Below are positions 17,406 to 25,255 of a DNA stretch of 64,000 nt, in pieces. The position numbers and the translations under genes were made by a program. The stretch is from Paraglaciecola sp. L3A3 (lineage in GTDB: Bacteria; Pseudomonadota; Gammaproteobacteria; Enterobacterales; Alteromonadaceae), in contig NZ_CP047023.1 of assembly GCF_009796765.1 (NCBI RefSeq), positions 3,889,501-3,953,500 on the forward strand, written 5' to 3'. How positions within the stretch are numbered: position 1 is the first letter of the stretch; every line of letters begins with the position of its first letter. The notes below the pieces were generated by a model that worked only from the letters and a program-made list of their open reading frames with translations, ran no database searches and was not told the origin of the DNA.

Positions 17406-17543
17406 GATTGCCCCTACAGTAATTGCCAATGAAGAAGCCAAAGTGTAACTTTTTTGCAGGCTGCAATAAATCTAAATTTGGCCGTATAGGTAAATAACAG
17501 CAAATTAGGCTATTGATAAATATATCAAAGTTATAATTTTAAC

Positions 17544-18134
17544 TCAGGTGCATATTAATTGATCTTTACTCTGTTCAATTGCCAATATAATACCCGTGCT
17601 ATCGAAGGCAATATTGACTATGTCACCCGAGACTAAGTTGAGGTCCAATTGATTAATTTGTCCAAGCGCGGCAATCAATTCATTTGAAATCAACATGACT
17701 TGGTTGTCGCAGGTTTTAAGTTGCCATCCACTAGCTACTAGCTCTAACTTGGCTAATATTTTATGGTGAAAGGCAAATGTTTGTTGTTGACTCAAATATT
17801 CTTGATAGCGTTTAGCATAACGATTATTAATATCATCTCGCATGCTATTAATATGCTTGGGCTCCGGCGTTAACGAATGTATATGCAAAATATTGCTGTG
17901 ACTCACGGGTGTTGCAAAATGCATTTTTTGGATAGAAAAAATTCCAAATAACAAAAGTGTAGAAGCCGCCACAGCCACATAAACCAATCTTTGTAAAATA
18001 GGCTTAGTCTTTTTACTTTCTAATTGTTTAAGCAATAGATTTTTTTTGATGGAAAGTGGTGCTAAATTTTGTGATTTACGTTTAGCGTAAAGCTGCTCCA
18101 ATGATTGCTCAGATTGTTTATTGTGATCAGTCAT
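17544..18134 (-). CDS. Single-pass membrane protein, probable anti-sigma partner
   Basis: 196 residues from ATG 18134, which has AGAGGA six bases upstream and overlaps the last eight bases of the sigma factor gene. The N-terminal ~65 residues are charged and cytoplasmic, one membrane helix follows (LVYVAVAASTLLLFGIF), and the rest is a periplasmic region without a known domain. Topology and coupling to an ECF sigma gene are what is expected of an anti-sigma factor, but no zinc-binding HxxxCxxC (ZAS) motif is present, so the assignment comes from context. Confidence 0.6.
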   Translation of the reverse strand: MTDHNKQSEQSLEQLYAKRKSQNLAPLSIKKNLLLKQLESKKTKPILQRLVYVAVAASTLLLFGIFSIQKMHFATPVSHSNILHIHSLTPEPKHINSMRDDINNRYAKRYQEYLSQQQTFAFHHKILAKLELVASGWQLKTCDNQVMLISNELIAALGQINQLDLNLVSGDIVNIAFDSTGIILAIEQSKDQLICT

Positions 18135-18720
18135 AATTATCCTCTGGGAACTGGTCCTCATGGAACTTTTCTAGCCGTTTGCGTAAACCATCTCTAGCGT
18201 ATCTAAGTCTACTTTTTACCGTTTCTTGACCTGTGTGAGTAATCTTAGCAATGTCTTCTAAACTAAAGCCCTCTTGCTGTAAACAAAATGCTTCTCTTTG
18301 TTCAAATGCTATTGCTAATAATGCTTGATCAAAACAGTCGTTTAAATGTTGCCTATCTTCTTTGTTGTGAGTCTTACCTAGTGATTCGACTAAACATTCA
18401 GTGTCATTAATGGTGTTCTGAAAAGCTCGGAAATCATCCATCAATTGATTTCTTGCGATAGTAAATAACCAAGCTTTAAATTGCCCTGTATTTTGATACA
18501 AGTGTTTCTTTTCTATGACCTTTAACCAAGTTTTCTGACAAATGTCTTTAGCCAAAGTTGCATCTGATAAGGTCATAATAAAATGATAGAGATCATTACC
18601 ATTAGCATCATACAATTTGCTAAGTAATGTTTGGTCACCCGTAATAACATAGCGCCGCATGATATTTTCGTTGCTATGTTTATCAAAAATATAAGATTTT
18701 AAGGTTAACGCAATACTCAT
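18127..18720 (-). CDS. ECF-family RNA polymerase sigma factor
   Basis: 197 residues. Region 2 reads YHFIMTLSDATLAKDICQKTWLKVIEKK and GQFKAWLFTIARNQLMDDFRA (each quoted only in part: DICQKTWLKVIEKK, FKAWLFTIARNQLMDDFR), the standard sigma2 helices; region 4 reads FCLQQEGFSLEDIAKITHTG followed by ETVKSRLRYARDGLRKRL, a clear helix-turn-helix. AGGGAG lies five bases before the ATG. It follows tonB by 92 bases and is coupled to the membrane protein gene. Target promoters cannot be told from this window; a role linked to B12 or outer-membrane transport is possible from context only. Confidence 0.88.
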   Translation of the reverse strand: MSIALTLKSYIFDKHSNENIMRRYVITGDQTLLSKLYDANGNDLYHFIMTLSDATLAKDICQKTWLKVIEKKHLYQNTGQFKAWLFTIARNQLMDDFRAFQNTINDTECLVESLGKTHNKEDRQHLNDCFDQALLAIAFEQREAFCLQQEGFSLEDIAKITHTGQETVKSRLRYARDGLRKRLEKFHEDQFPEDNYD

Positions 18721-18812
18721 AGACGCTCCCTAATTTGGATCCATGTGAGCCAGTTAGCGATTTAATTTAAAACACTCTGGCAACTGGCTCACTCTCATTA
18801 ATCTGCTAATGA

Positions 18813-19469
18813 TTAACTAGCTAATTTAAAATCTAACATTACCATCATGCCATCTTGTGATTGTGGTTTACCAGCCACAATGTTGGGTTTATATTTCCAT
18901 CTTGCTAATGCTCGTTTGGCCGATTGGTTAAAAATACGTTTTGGCTGAGCATCAATTACCTGAATATTTTCTACTTCTCCCGTAGCAGAAACTGAAAACA
19001 TCAGTCTTACCCAGCCCTCCACGCCATCTCGTGCTGCGGATACCGGATACTTAGGCTCAATTCTGACAATCGGCCTGGCTTCTCCCCCCGCTAAAACAAA
19101 ACTAGCAGTGGAGGCTTTTTCTATTACCGGACCGGCGAAAGTATTGCTTAATATATTATTATCCCAAGTTTTACTTTGTTTCGTTTTTGCAATTTTAGGC
19201 ACTGATTTAGGTTGAGGAATCGGTTTGGGTTTGGGCTTTAACGTTTTTTTCTCAATAATGGCAGAATCTTCGAAGTTATAATGTAAATCGATAATGGGCC
19301 CTACTTTAACTTCTTGGCGGGCGATTTGTTTGTTTGAAATGAGTTTGTTCATGCCGACAAATAAAGCAAAAGTAATTAGTCCAGCAAAAATAGAAATAGT
19401 GATTAGGCTTTTGAACGGTATAGATGTTTGTGGCAAGTCTAGTGTTGTTTGCATTATGTATTTCTCCAT
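18813..19469 (-). CDS. tonB: TonB-family energy transducer
   Basis: 218 residues with TonB architecture: short cytoplasmic N-terminus, one membrane helix (LITISIFAGLITFALFVGM), a proline/lysine-rich periplasmic spacer (KPKPKPIPQPKSVPK), and a C-terminal TonB domain with IEPKYPVSAARDGVEGWVRL and ALARWKYKP. It transmits proton-motive force from ExbBD to outer-membrane receptors. ATG 19469 (with AGGA five bases before) or ATG 19454 are both possible. It follows the btuB-like gene by 104 bases, so it may serve that receptor specifically. exbB/exbD are not here. Confidence 0.9.
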   Translation of the reverse strand: MEKYIMQTTLDLPQTSIPFKSLITISIFAGLITFALFVGMNKLISNKQIARQEVKVGPIIDLHYNFEDSAIIEKKTLKPKPKPIPQPKSVPKIAKTKQSKTWDNNILSNTFAGPVIEKASTASFVLAGGEARPIVRIEPKYPVSAARDGVEGWVRLMFSVSATGEVENIQVIDAQPKRIFNQSAKRALARWKYKPNIVAGKPQSQDGMMVMLDFKLAS

Positions 19470-19573
19470 TGGTTTCCTATCAGTAACGAACCAGAATGAA
19501 GAAAGGGGTTAATAAATTTTAAATTTATTAACCTCTATTTATATTTCACTTTTCGACTTGATCGATTCAAACT

Positions 19574-21427
19574 CTAAAATTGATACCTTAAACCTAGATA
19601 CGGCGATTCGCCTGATGTATTGTAGTCGGATATGTCTTGGTAATGTGCATCAAACAAGTTTTCAACTCGAGCATAAACAGATAGCTGTGGATTAACTTGA
19701 TACTTAGCACTTATATCAAGTATTTCGTAATTCTCAAGTGGTACTCCAGCATCCACTGCATCTTTAATAACACGTATATTGGCAGTAAAGGTTAACTTAT
19801 CTAATTGATAATTAGCCCCAAGATTAGCAATATTACGCGGACGACGGCGACGTTGATTCCCTGCGGTATCTTCTGCTTCGTTGTAAGTATAATTAGCATC
19901 AACACTCCAACCTTTGCCAAGCTTAATTTCAGCAATCAGTTCTACACCTTTAGATTCAGACTGTCCTATGTCTTGAATGTAACCGTCTGCATAAGTCACT
20001 GAATCGAAGGTATAAGTAATGCTGTCTTCAATTTCTTGGTCAAAATAGACTACTTCAAAGCGCGAATCCGTTTCAGTTAGAAACTCAATGCCGATTTCAT
20101 AGCCTTGAGTTTGCTCTTCTTTTAATGGCGTATTAGCCGCACTAGGTAATGCTTCAGGGCGACGATTGTAGTTTACTTCAAACAAACTTGGCGCTCTAAA
20201 TCCAGTACCGTAGGCCCCACGTAATTTAAGCTCATTACTATCGATAGCCCAAATATAAGCACTACTTACACGATATGTAGTATGTTCACCAAAATCATCG
20301 TTATCGTCATAACGTAAACCAGCAGTGACAAACAAATTACTGACTAATTCACTTTGGTATTCAACAAAAGCACCGCGGTTGTGACGATATTGCTGGGCAG
20401 AGGTAATGGCTTCTTTTTCCCAATCGGCACCATATACCAGAGTGTGAGTATCGTTTAGCTCACTATGAGCTAAATATTCAACTTTTTCAGTCGCACCTTT
20501 AGCTAGATAGCTAGAAACATTTTGATTGAAATTTTCACGTTCAATTAATGTTTTGGCGTATGAAAATTCATGTTCTGAAGAGCCAGTCACATAGTTTACG
20601 CTAGTGCGTAAATTAGTTTGTGCAAACTCACTCTGACAGTCATCACTGGCTGTCGCACCAAAACCACAATGATCAAACTCGCCTTCACCTTGAGTATTTC
20701 TGGCCACCAGTTTCAAGCTTAGTTGTTCGGAAACCTGATAACCTAAACGAGTGTGAATGGTGTTGTTTTCATACCCATCCAAGTCACCTGAGGCGTCATC
20801 TGTACGTGCATCAAAGCCATCAGTTTGAAAACTTGAGCCTGCAATGTAATAAGAAAATTTATCTGTTCTGCCACCTATGTCACCGACCAAATTAGTGCTG
20901 TCATAACGTCCCGCTTCAGCAGACACTCTACCAGCTAACTGTTCAGTATATTCTGCGCTATGTACATTGATGACACCACCTGCGTCGGCGCCATAAGCAA
21001 GGCCTTGAGAGCCCCGCAATATTTCAACCCGAGAAATATTGGATGCTTGCATATGACCTAATTTGGGTTCTACTTGGGTACCTGTCGGATCAGAAATATC
21101 AACGCCATCGATTCGTACTAAAGTGCGATATCCTTCTTCACCACGCACTCGAAGTGACGTACTAGAACCTGCGCCACCACTACTTGTCATACTGATAGCA
21201 GGTTGAGTTTTAAGTACTTCAGCTAGGTTAGCATAACCTCTAGCTTCAATATCAGCTTGGGTGACTAGAGAAACAGATGTCGCCACTTCTCGTAAAGGCA
21301 TGGCTACACGACTTGATACCACAACAATTTTTTCAATGGATTTTTCGTCACTTTGAGCAGGTTCAGCAAAGGCGGATGTGGCAGTTAATGCCAGAGTAAT
21401 AGCAGTAGCTAAAGATGTGTGTTTCAT
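19574..21427 (-). CDS. btuB: TonB-dependent outer-membrane receptor, BtuB-like (cobalamin uptake)
   Basis: 617 residues: signal peptide ending AFAEP, TonB box around KIVVVSSR, plug domain (SVSLVTQADIEARGYANLAE, VRGEEGYRTLVRIDGVDISD, VEILRGSQGLAYGADAGGVI) and a beta barrel closing with a terminal phenylalanine (GLRYQF). Size and plug resemble BtuB-class receptors. The decisive evidence is the cobalamin riboswitch in its leader. GAGGA stands just before the ATG. Expression should fall when cobalamin is plentiful. Other uptake genes (btuFCD) are not in the window. Confidence 0.88.
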   Translation of the reverse strand: MKHTSLATAITLALTATSAFAEPAQSDEKSIEKIVVVSSRVAMPLREVATSVSLVTQADIEARGYANLAEVLKTQPAISMTSSGGAGSSTSLRVRGEEGYRTLVRIDGVDISDPTGTQVEPKLGHMQASNISRVEILRGSQGLAYGADAGGVINVHSAEYTEQLAGRVSAEAGRYDSTNLVGDIGGRTDKFSYYIAGSSFQTDGFDARTDDASGDLDGYENNTIHTRLGYQVSEQLSLKLVARNTQGEGEFDHCGFGATASDDCQSEFAQTNLRTSVNYVTGSSEHEFSYAKTLIERENFNQNVSSYLAKGATEKVEYLAHSELNDTHTLVYGADWEKEAITSAQQYRHNRGAFVEYQSELVSNLFVTAGLRYDDNDDFGEHTTYRVSSAYIWAIDSNELKLRGAYGTGFRAPSLFEVNYNRRPEALPSAANTPLKEEQTQGYEIGIEFLTETDSRFEVVYFDQEIEDSITYTFDSVTYADGYIQDIGQSESKGVELIAEIKLGKGWSVDANYTYNEAEDTAGNQRRRRPRNIANLGANYQLDKLTFTANIRVIKDAVDAGVPLENYEILDISAKYQVNPQLSVYARVENLFDAHYQDISDYNTSGESPYLGLRYQF

Positions 21428-21505
21428 AAAATCCTCAATCTAAAAAAGTAAACGATTGAGAGGGGGATAACAGAGGATGCTTGCGCTAATTAAAGTTAAT
21501 CAGCT

Positions 21506-21551
21506 CAAAATACCCAAAGGTATTTTGCCATTGCCAATTAAAACGGCAATG
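21506..21551 (-). promoter_or_regulatory. Two hairpins between riboswitch and btuB start
   Basis: CAAAATACC-CAAA-GGTATTTTG (21506-21527, nine perfect pairs) and CATTGCC-(9)-GGCAATG (21529-21551, seven pairs) lie side by side in the leader. Neither is followed by a run of T on the minus strand, so they are more likely part of the riboswitch expression platform or stability elements than plain terminators. Confidence 0.6.
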
Positions 21552-21597
21552 TGTCAACATTCTAATGAAGCCCGCCGCTCCATACGTACAGAAACTA

Positions 21598-21755
21598 TTT
21601 TTAGGCCGGTGTCGGGCTAGATACTTATAAATAAGTATTTACCGTTGCGGGGGCAGCGGTGGAATTGAATCAAATATAAAAACAACCTGATTGACCACAC
21701 TTCCCGTTTACCCTATCCAGATAACAAATTTGTTACCGATAGGCACCTAGAATAG
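21598..21755 (-). promoter_or_regulatory. Cobalamin (adenosylcobalamin) riboswitch
   Basis: Read on the minus strand the leader has the conserved parts in order: GGTGCC near the 5' end (21742-21747), ACGGGAAGTGTGGTCAATC, then CCGCTGCCCCCGCAACGGTA (the B12-box core), and finally AGCCCGACACCGGCCT at the 3' side. This is the family signature (GGTGCC ... GGGAA..GGTG..AATC ... GCTGCCCCCGCAACxGTAA ... AGCC..GACACCGGCC). It precedes the btuB-like gene by about 170 bases. Confidence 0.92.
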
Positions 21756-21819
21756 CGGCGCTGAAGATACGTATAGCGCAGATTAAAGTCAAATGAAAAA
21801 TGACACTAATGCTGAATAA

Positions 21820-22020
21820 TGCAGAGTACGGCAGCTTGAAGCAGGCTAAGCAGTGGCGAGATTCAAGAAAAAGATAACAGCAAAGTGCTAAAAGCCAAAT
21901 AATTTCAAAGAGTTACACCGAGAAAAGCCATAACATTACTAAAAACAAAAGCCGATCACAGAAGCTGCGCTACACAGAGAAAAGAAAAAAACTGAATTAT
22001 TGTTGTCTTTACCTCTGTGG
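21820..22020. repeat. Intergenic mosaic of recurring phrases (block 4, left part)
   Basis: Phrases GAAGCAGGCTAAGCAG, GAGATTCAAGAAAAAGATAACAG, CAAAGTGCTAAAAGCCAAAT and CCGATCACAGAAGCTGCGCTACACAGAG. The same succession with small changes recurs at 24630-24770. It separates the riboswitch from the tandem array at 22021. Confidence 0.8.
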
Positions 22021-22408
22021 TTCAAATTCTTCTCTTCTTTTGTAAGTCATCCATTTATGGCGACTATTTCAACATTGACGGGCTAAAGCCACGACCTACC
22101 CGTTAAGGCAAATCTTAACCACCTTTACCTCTGTGTTCTCTGTGGCTCCAATTCTTTTCTTCTTTTGTAGGTCGTCCATTTATGGCGTCTATTTTTACAT
22201 TGACGGGCTAAAGCCTCGACCTAAAGTTGAGGCAAATCTTAACCATCTTTACCTCTGTGTTCTCTGTGGTTCAAATTCTTTTCTTCTTTTGTAAGTCATC
22301 CATTTATGGCGACTATTTTTCAACATTGACGGGCTAAAGCCACGACCTACCGTTGAGGCAAATCTTAAACATCTTTACCTCTGTGTTCTCTGTGGTTCAA
22401 ATTCTTTA
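22021..22408. repeat. Three tandem copies of a ~124-bp composite repeat
   Basis: Each unit joins the GTAGGTCG module (starting at 22042, 22167 and 22291), a short linker with GGCAAATCTTAA, and CCTCTGTGTTCTCTGTGG plus TTCAAATTCTTTTCTTC. Unit spacing is 125 and 124 bases. The module itself has GTAGGTCG(T)/(A)CGACCTAC ends; copies 1 and 3 share GTAAGTCATCC, copy 2 has GTAGGTCGTCC, so the copies did not all arise by one recent duplication. Downstream of the cstA gene end. Confidence 0.92.
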
Positions 22409-22449
22409 GCTTTTCACTGCTTTACACTGACAGGTCTGTTTCATTCTGC

Positions 22450-23910
22450 TTAGTATGCTTTTTGCCGTTTTTTATGCACAACCACCAAGAGCGACAAACC
22501 TATTACTACCACAACCACACCAATAGGCTTACCTAGATCAGCAGCCAAATTAAAACCAATGGCCGCTGTCATAATGTAGGAAACGGTAATGCCTGTTGTG
22601 ATGACCGCTGGGATACTAGCAATCCAGTGGAAAGTACCTCGATCAAATAAATACTTAGTGGCAAGCCACAATACGCTGGTCGACAGCAACATATTAGAAA
22701 AAGCAAAATAACGCCAAATCACAGTGAAGTCTAATTTAGTCATAAAATACGCTATGGTTAAAATAGGCACAGCCAGCAACAAGCGATTACGAATACTTTG
22801 CGGAATATTAAAGGCGTCAACCAATGTCAGGCGTAACGAGCGAAAAGCGGTATCACCAGAGGTAATAGGAAAAACCGCTACAGCAACAATGGCCATAATG
22901 CCGCCAAATACCCCCAAATAACTATTGGCGATATGGTTAACCACCAAACCAGGGCCACCAGTATCTAACATAGCTTTAAGACCTGCATACCCTTCTGGAA
23001 AAGCAGCAATACCAGCTAATGCCCAAACACACGCGACTACACCTTCACAAACCATAGCCCCGTAATAAACAGGACGAACGTATTTTTCATTGGTTAAACA
23101 GCGAGCAATGATCGGCGCTTGGGTCGAATGAAAACCACTAATAGCACCACAGGTAATCGTAATAAACAATAGCGGCCAAGTGGGTAAACCATCAGGGTTA
23201 GGTGCTAAAAAATCGTGAGCATGATCCGTTTCAAAATACGCAAAAAAATCACCAGCAATAGGTAAATGTGGCGCATCGATTAATAATGCAATAGCGATCA
23301 TGGATGTCATTACTATCATTAATAAACCAAACACAGGGTAAAACTTAGTGATGATTTTATCGATAGGCAACAAGGTAGCCAAAAAGTAGTAAGCCAAAAT
23401 AACTAACACCCAAAAGGTATTATTTGCCAAGAACGTATCTTCGAAAGCCTCGAGGTTACTTAATAATCCAGCTGGGCTCATGATAAAAACTACACCCACA
23501 AAGAACAACAACATAGCGGTAAACAGCAACATAAAACCTTTAAACACTATGTTGTAATAATGTCCCGCTATTTCAGGTAAACTTTTACCATCTTCTTTAA
23601 TGCTCATCACACCAGAAAAATAATCGTGAACCGCACCACCTAAGACATTACCGATCACAATCCAAACCAAGGCAACTGGCCCGTAAAGTGCGCCAAGAAT
23701 AGGCCCAAAAATAGGTCCTACTCCAGCAATATTTAAAAATTGAATTAAAAAAGCACGAACAGGGTGAATGGGCACATAATCAACCCCTTCACTAAAACGA
23801 GATTGGGGTGTCGCTATGGTCGAATCTATGCCAGCTTGTTTTTCAACAAAAGGGCTATAAAACTTATAACCAATAATCAAAATAGTGAGGCAGATAAAAA
23901 AGATGAGCAT
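22450..23910 (-). CDS. cstA: CstA-family carbon-starvation/peptide or pyruvate transporter
   Basis: 486 residues, almost entirely membrane helices, of the CstA/BtsT family. Family landmarks: FSEGVDYVPIHPVRAFLIQF, IAGVGPIFGPILGALYGP, GNVLGGAVHDYFSGVMSI, and GAISGFHSTQAP. It is shorter than E. coli CstA (about 700) and corresponds to the short class. Members import peptides or pyruvate during carbon limitation. The gene symbol denotes the family, not proven function. The array at 22021 lies just past its stop; the usual small YbdD-like partner is not present. Confidence 0.88.
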   Translation of the reverse strand: MLIFFICLTILIIGYKFYSPFVEKQAGIDSTIATPQSRFSEGVDYVPIHPVRAFLIQFLNIAGVGPIFGPILGALYGPVALVWIVIGNVLGGAVHDYFSGVMSIKEDGKSLPEIAGHYYNIVFKGFMLLFTAMLLFFVGVVFIMSPAGLLSNLEAFEDTFLANNTFWVLVILAYYFLATLLPIDKIITKFYPVFGLLMIVMTSMIAIALLIDAPHLPIAGDFFAYFETDHAHDFLAPNPDGLPTWPLLFITITCGAISGFHSTQAPIIARCLTNEKYVRPVYYGAMVCEGVVACVWALAGIAAFPEGYAGLKAMLDTGGPGLVVNHIANSYLGVFGGIMAIVAVAVFPITSGDTAFRSLRLTLVDAFNIPQSIRNRLLLAVPILTIAYFMTKLDFTVIWRYFAFSNMLLSTSVLWLATKYLFDRGTFHWIASIPAVITTGITVSYIMTAAIGFNLAADLGKPIGVVVVVIGLSLLVVVHKKRQKAY

Positions 23911-24118
23911 GGCTAGGTATGTCTCTTGTTAGGGCTGTATCCATGAGTGTATGAGTTGCACTCATCGGTTTATTCAAGTATTGAATTTGCTGGCTTAGAA
24001 CAAGGTTAAAAGCCAAGTTAGATAATAACAAAGTTACTTTAAACAAAAAATAGTTAAAAGCTTGAAAGTAGGTGAGTGCTGCGCAACAGCAGCCACCTTT
24101 GGTCACGAACAAAGCAAC

Positions 24119-24511
24119 TTATTCAGCTATGGCAATCTCAAACTCTGGCATGGCTTGAATCACTTTTTTCACTGTGCAGGTATTAGCTGCAGCCAATAAC
24201 GCTTTTCTATATTTTTGTGGGAAGCTATCTGGCAAAGTTACCACTATATTAAAACGTTTGTGATACTTGTCTTCACCTATATTATTGTTGTCTTGAGTAA
24301 GTGAAATACCTTCGGTACTGATATCTCGTTGCTCACAAAACTTACGAATATAAAACGCGGCACATAATGGCATACTTGCCAAAAAATAATCAAAAGGTTC
24401 GGGCTGCGACTCATTACCACCCACGCTGACACTTTGATCACTGATAATCTGATGTTTCCCAAAACTTGCCTGTAACTTTTGACCTTCCAGCAATTTGACT
24501 TCGATTTTCAT
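24119..24511 (-). CDS. OsmC-family protein
   Basis: 130 residues from ATG 24511, chosen over 24538 because AGGA lies six bases upstream and family proteins begin MKIEVKLLEG-like. The OsmC fold is indicated by the central glycine-rich turn SVSVGGNESQPEPFDYFLAS, Cys in MPLCAAFYIRKFCEQ and the late NTCTVKKVIQ helix with a second cysteine. OsmC proteins reduce organic hydroperoxides through two cysteines; this one is closer to the YhfA-like branch, whose role is less certain. It stands alone, ahead of the phrase block at 24600. Confidence 0.8.
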   Translation of the reverse strand: MKIEVKLLEGQKLQASFGKHQIISDQSVSVGGNESQPEPFDYFLASMPLCAAFYIRKFCEQRDISTEGISLTQDNNNIGEDKYHKRFNIVVTLPDSFPQKYRKALLAAANTCTVKKVIQAMPEFEIAIAE

Positions 24512-24599
24512 AGCAAATCCTATATCAATAAAAAGCATAAAATAATAAAACTATTGTTTAATAGCATATACAAGGTAACACAGTATATTCCCTTAGTGC

Positions 24600-25030
24600 A
24601 TTGTCTAGTCTATTAAAGTAGTCGCGAGTTAGCAGATTCGAGAAAAAGATAACAGCAAAGAGCTAAAAGCCAAAGCATTTCACAGAGTTACACCGAGAAA
24701 AGCCATAACATTATTAAAAACAAAAGCCGATCACAGCGGCTGCGCTACACAGAGAAAAGACAACAGCAGATCCTAGTAAATAGGAGGTAGTAAATAGTTA
24801 CACAAAATTAGTAACAGGCTCAGATTATCAGCCGCCCCCCAAAGCCGGTCATTCCTGCATGTCGTTAGCAGGAATCCATTATTGAAAAGCAGAATACTGC
24901 AGCGTGAAGCAGAAAAAAAAAGCTCGAACCTCGTAGCTATTGGCTACTTATCTTTACCTTTGTGAGACGTTTTTACCTTTAACTACCCTTCTCTGCTCAA
25001 TCTGTTTTTTGCTGCTTTTTCTGCAACACA
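24600..25030. repeat. Intergenic mosaic of recurring phrases (block 5)
   Basis: Lies between divergent osmC and TonB-receptor genes. Contains AGATTCGAGAAAAAGATAACAG, CACAGCGGCTGCGCTACACAG, CAGATCCTAGTAAATAGG, the ATTCCTGC hairpin at 24851, GCAGAATACTGCAGCG and CTGCTCAATCTGTTTTTTGC. The stretch 25031-25255 after it is AT-rich promoter DNA. Confidence 0.8.
24851..24875. repeat. ATTCCTGC hairpin module, copy 2
   Basis: Identical over 25 bases to the copy at 13819, including the ATGTCGTTA loop. Confidence 0.9.
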
Positions 25031-25172
25031 TCCGAATTGGTCTCTATCATAAATTTTTTTCACATACTTTTTTACATTTCAACAATATATATTAAACACC
25101 TGTTTTTAATATAAAAAATAGAACACCATGTAAATAAAAGTCCATTAGTGATAAACAAGTGTTAATTTTATG

Positions 25173-25223
25173 TTGACATAGTTTGGTTGTAGAGTTAAAA
25201 AATGTATCAATAATAGATACATT
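25173..25223 (+). promoter_or_regulatory. Probable promoter and inverted-repeat operator of the TonB-dependent receptor gene
   Basis: TTGACA (25173-25178) with a weak TAAAAA -10 at 25196 is followed by AATGTATC-(7)-GATACATT (25201-25223), a perfect 8-bp inverted repeat that would cover the transcription start, 32 bases before the ATG. Its place suggests a repressor site, but it could also be a leader hairpin. Confidence 0.45.
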
Positions 25224-25255
25224 ATAACAAGCAACACTTGAAGAGGATTTCAAAC

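Noticed and set aside
22130..22160. tRNA T-arm-like GGTTCAAATTC motifs in the phrase blocks
   Set aside because: No acceptor or anticodon stems can be formed around them; the motif is part of the CTCTGTGGTTCAAATTCTT phrase.
22021..22408. CRISPR-like array
   Set aside because: Only three units, units are composite and nearly identical throughout, no variable spacers and no cas genes.
23864..24112. 82-codon minus-strand frame ahead of cstA
   Set aside because: It overlaps the real cstA start in another frame and lacks a ribosome site or family resemblance.
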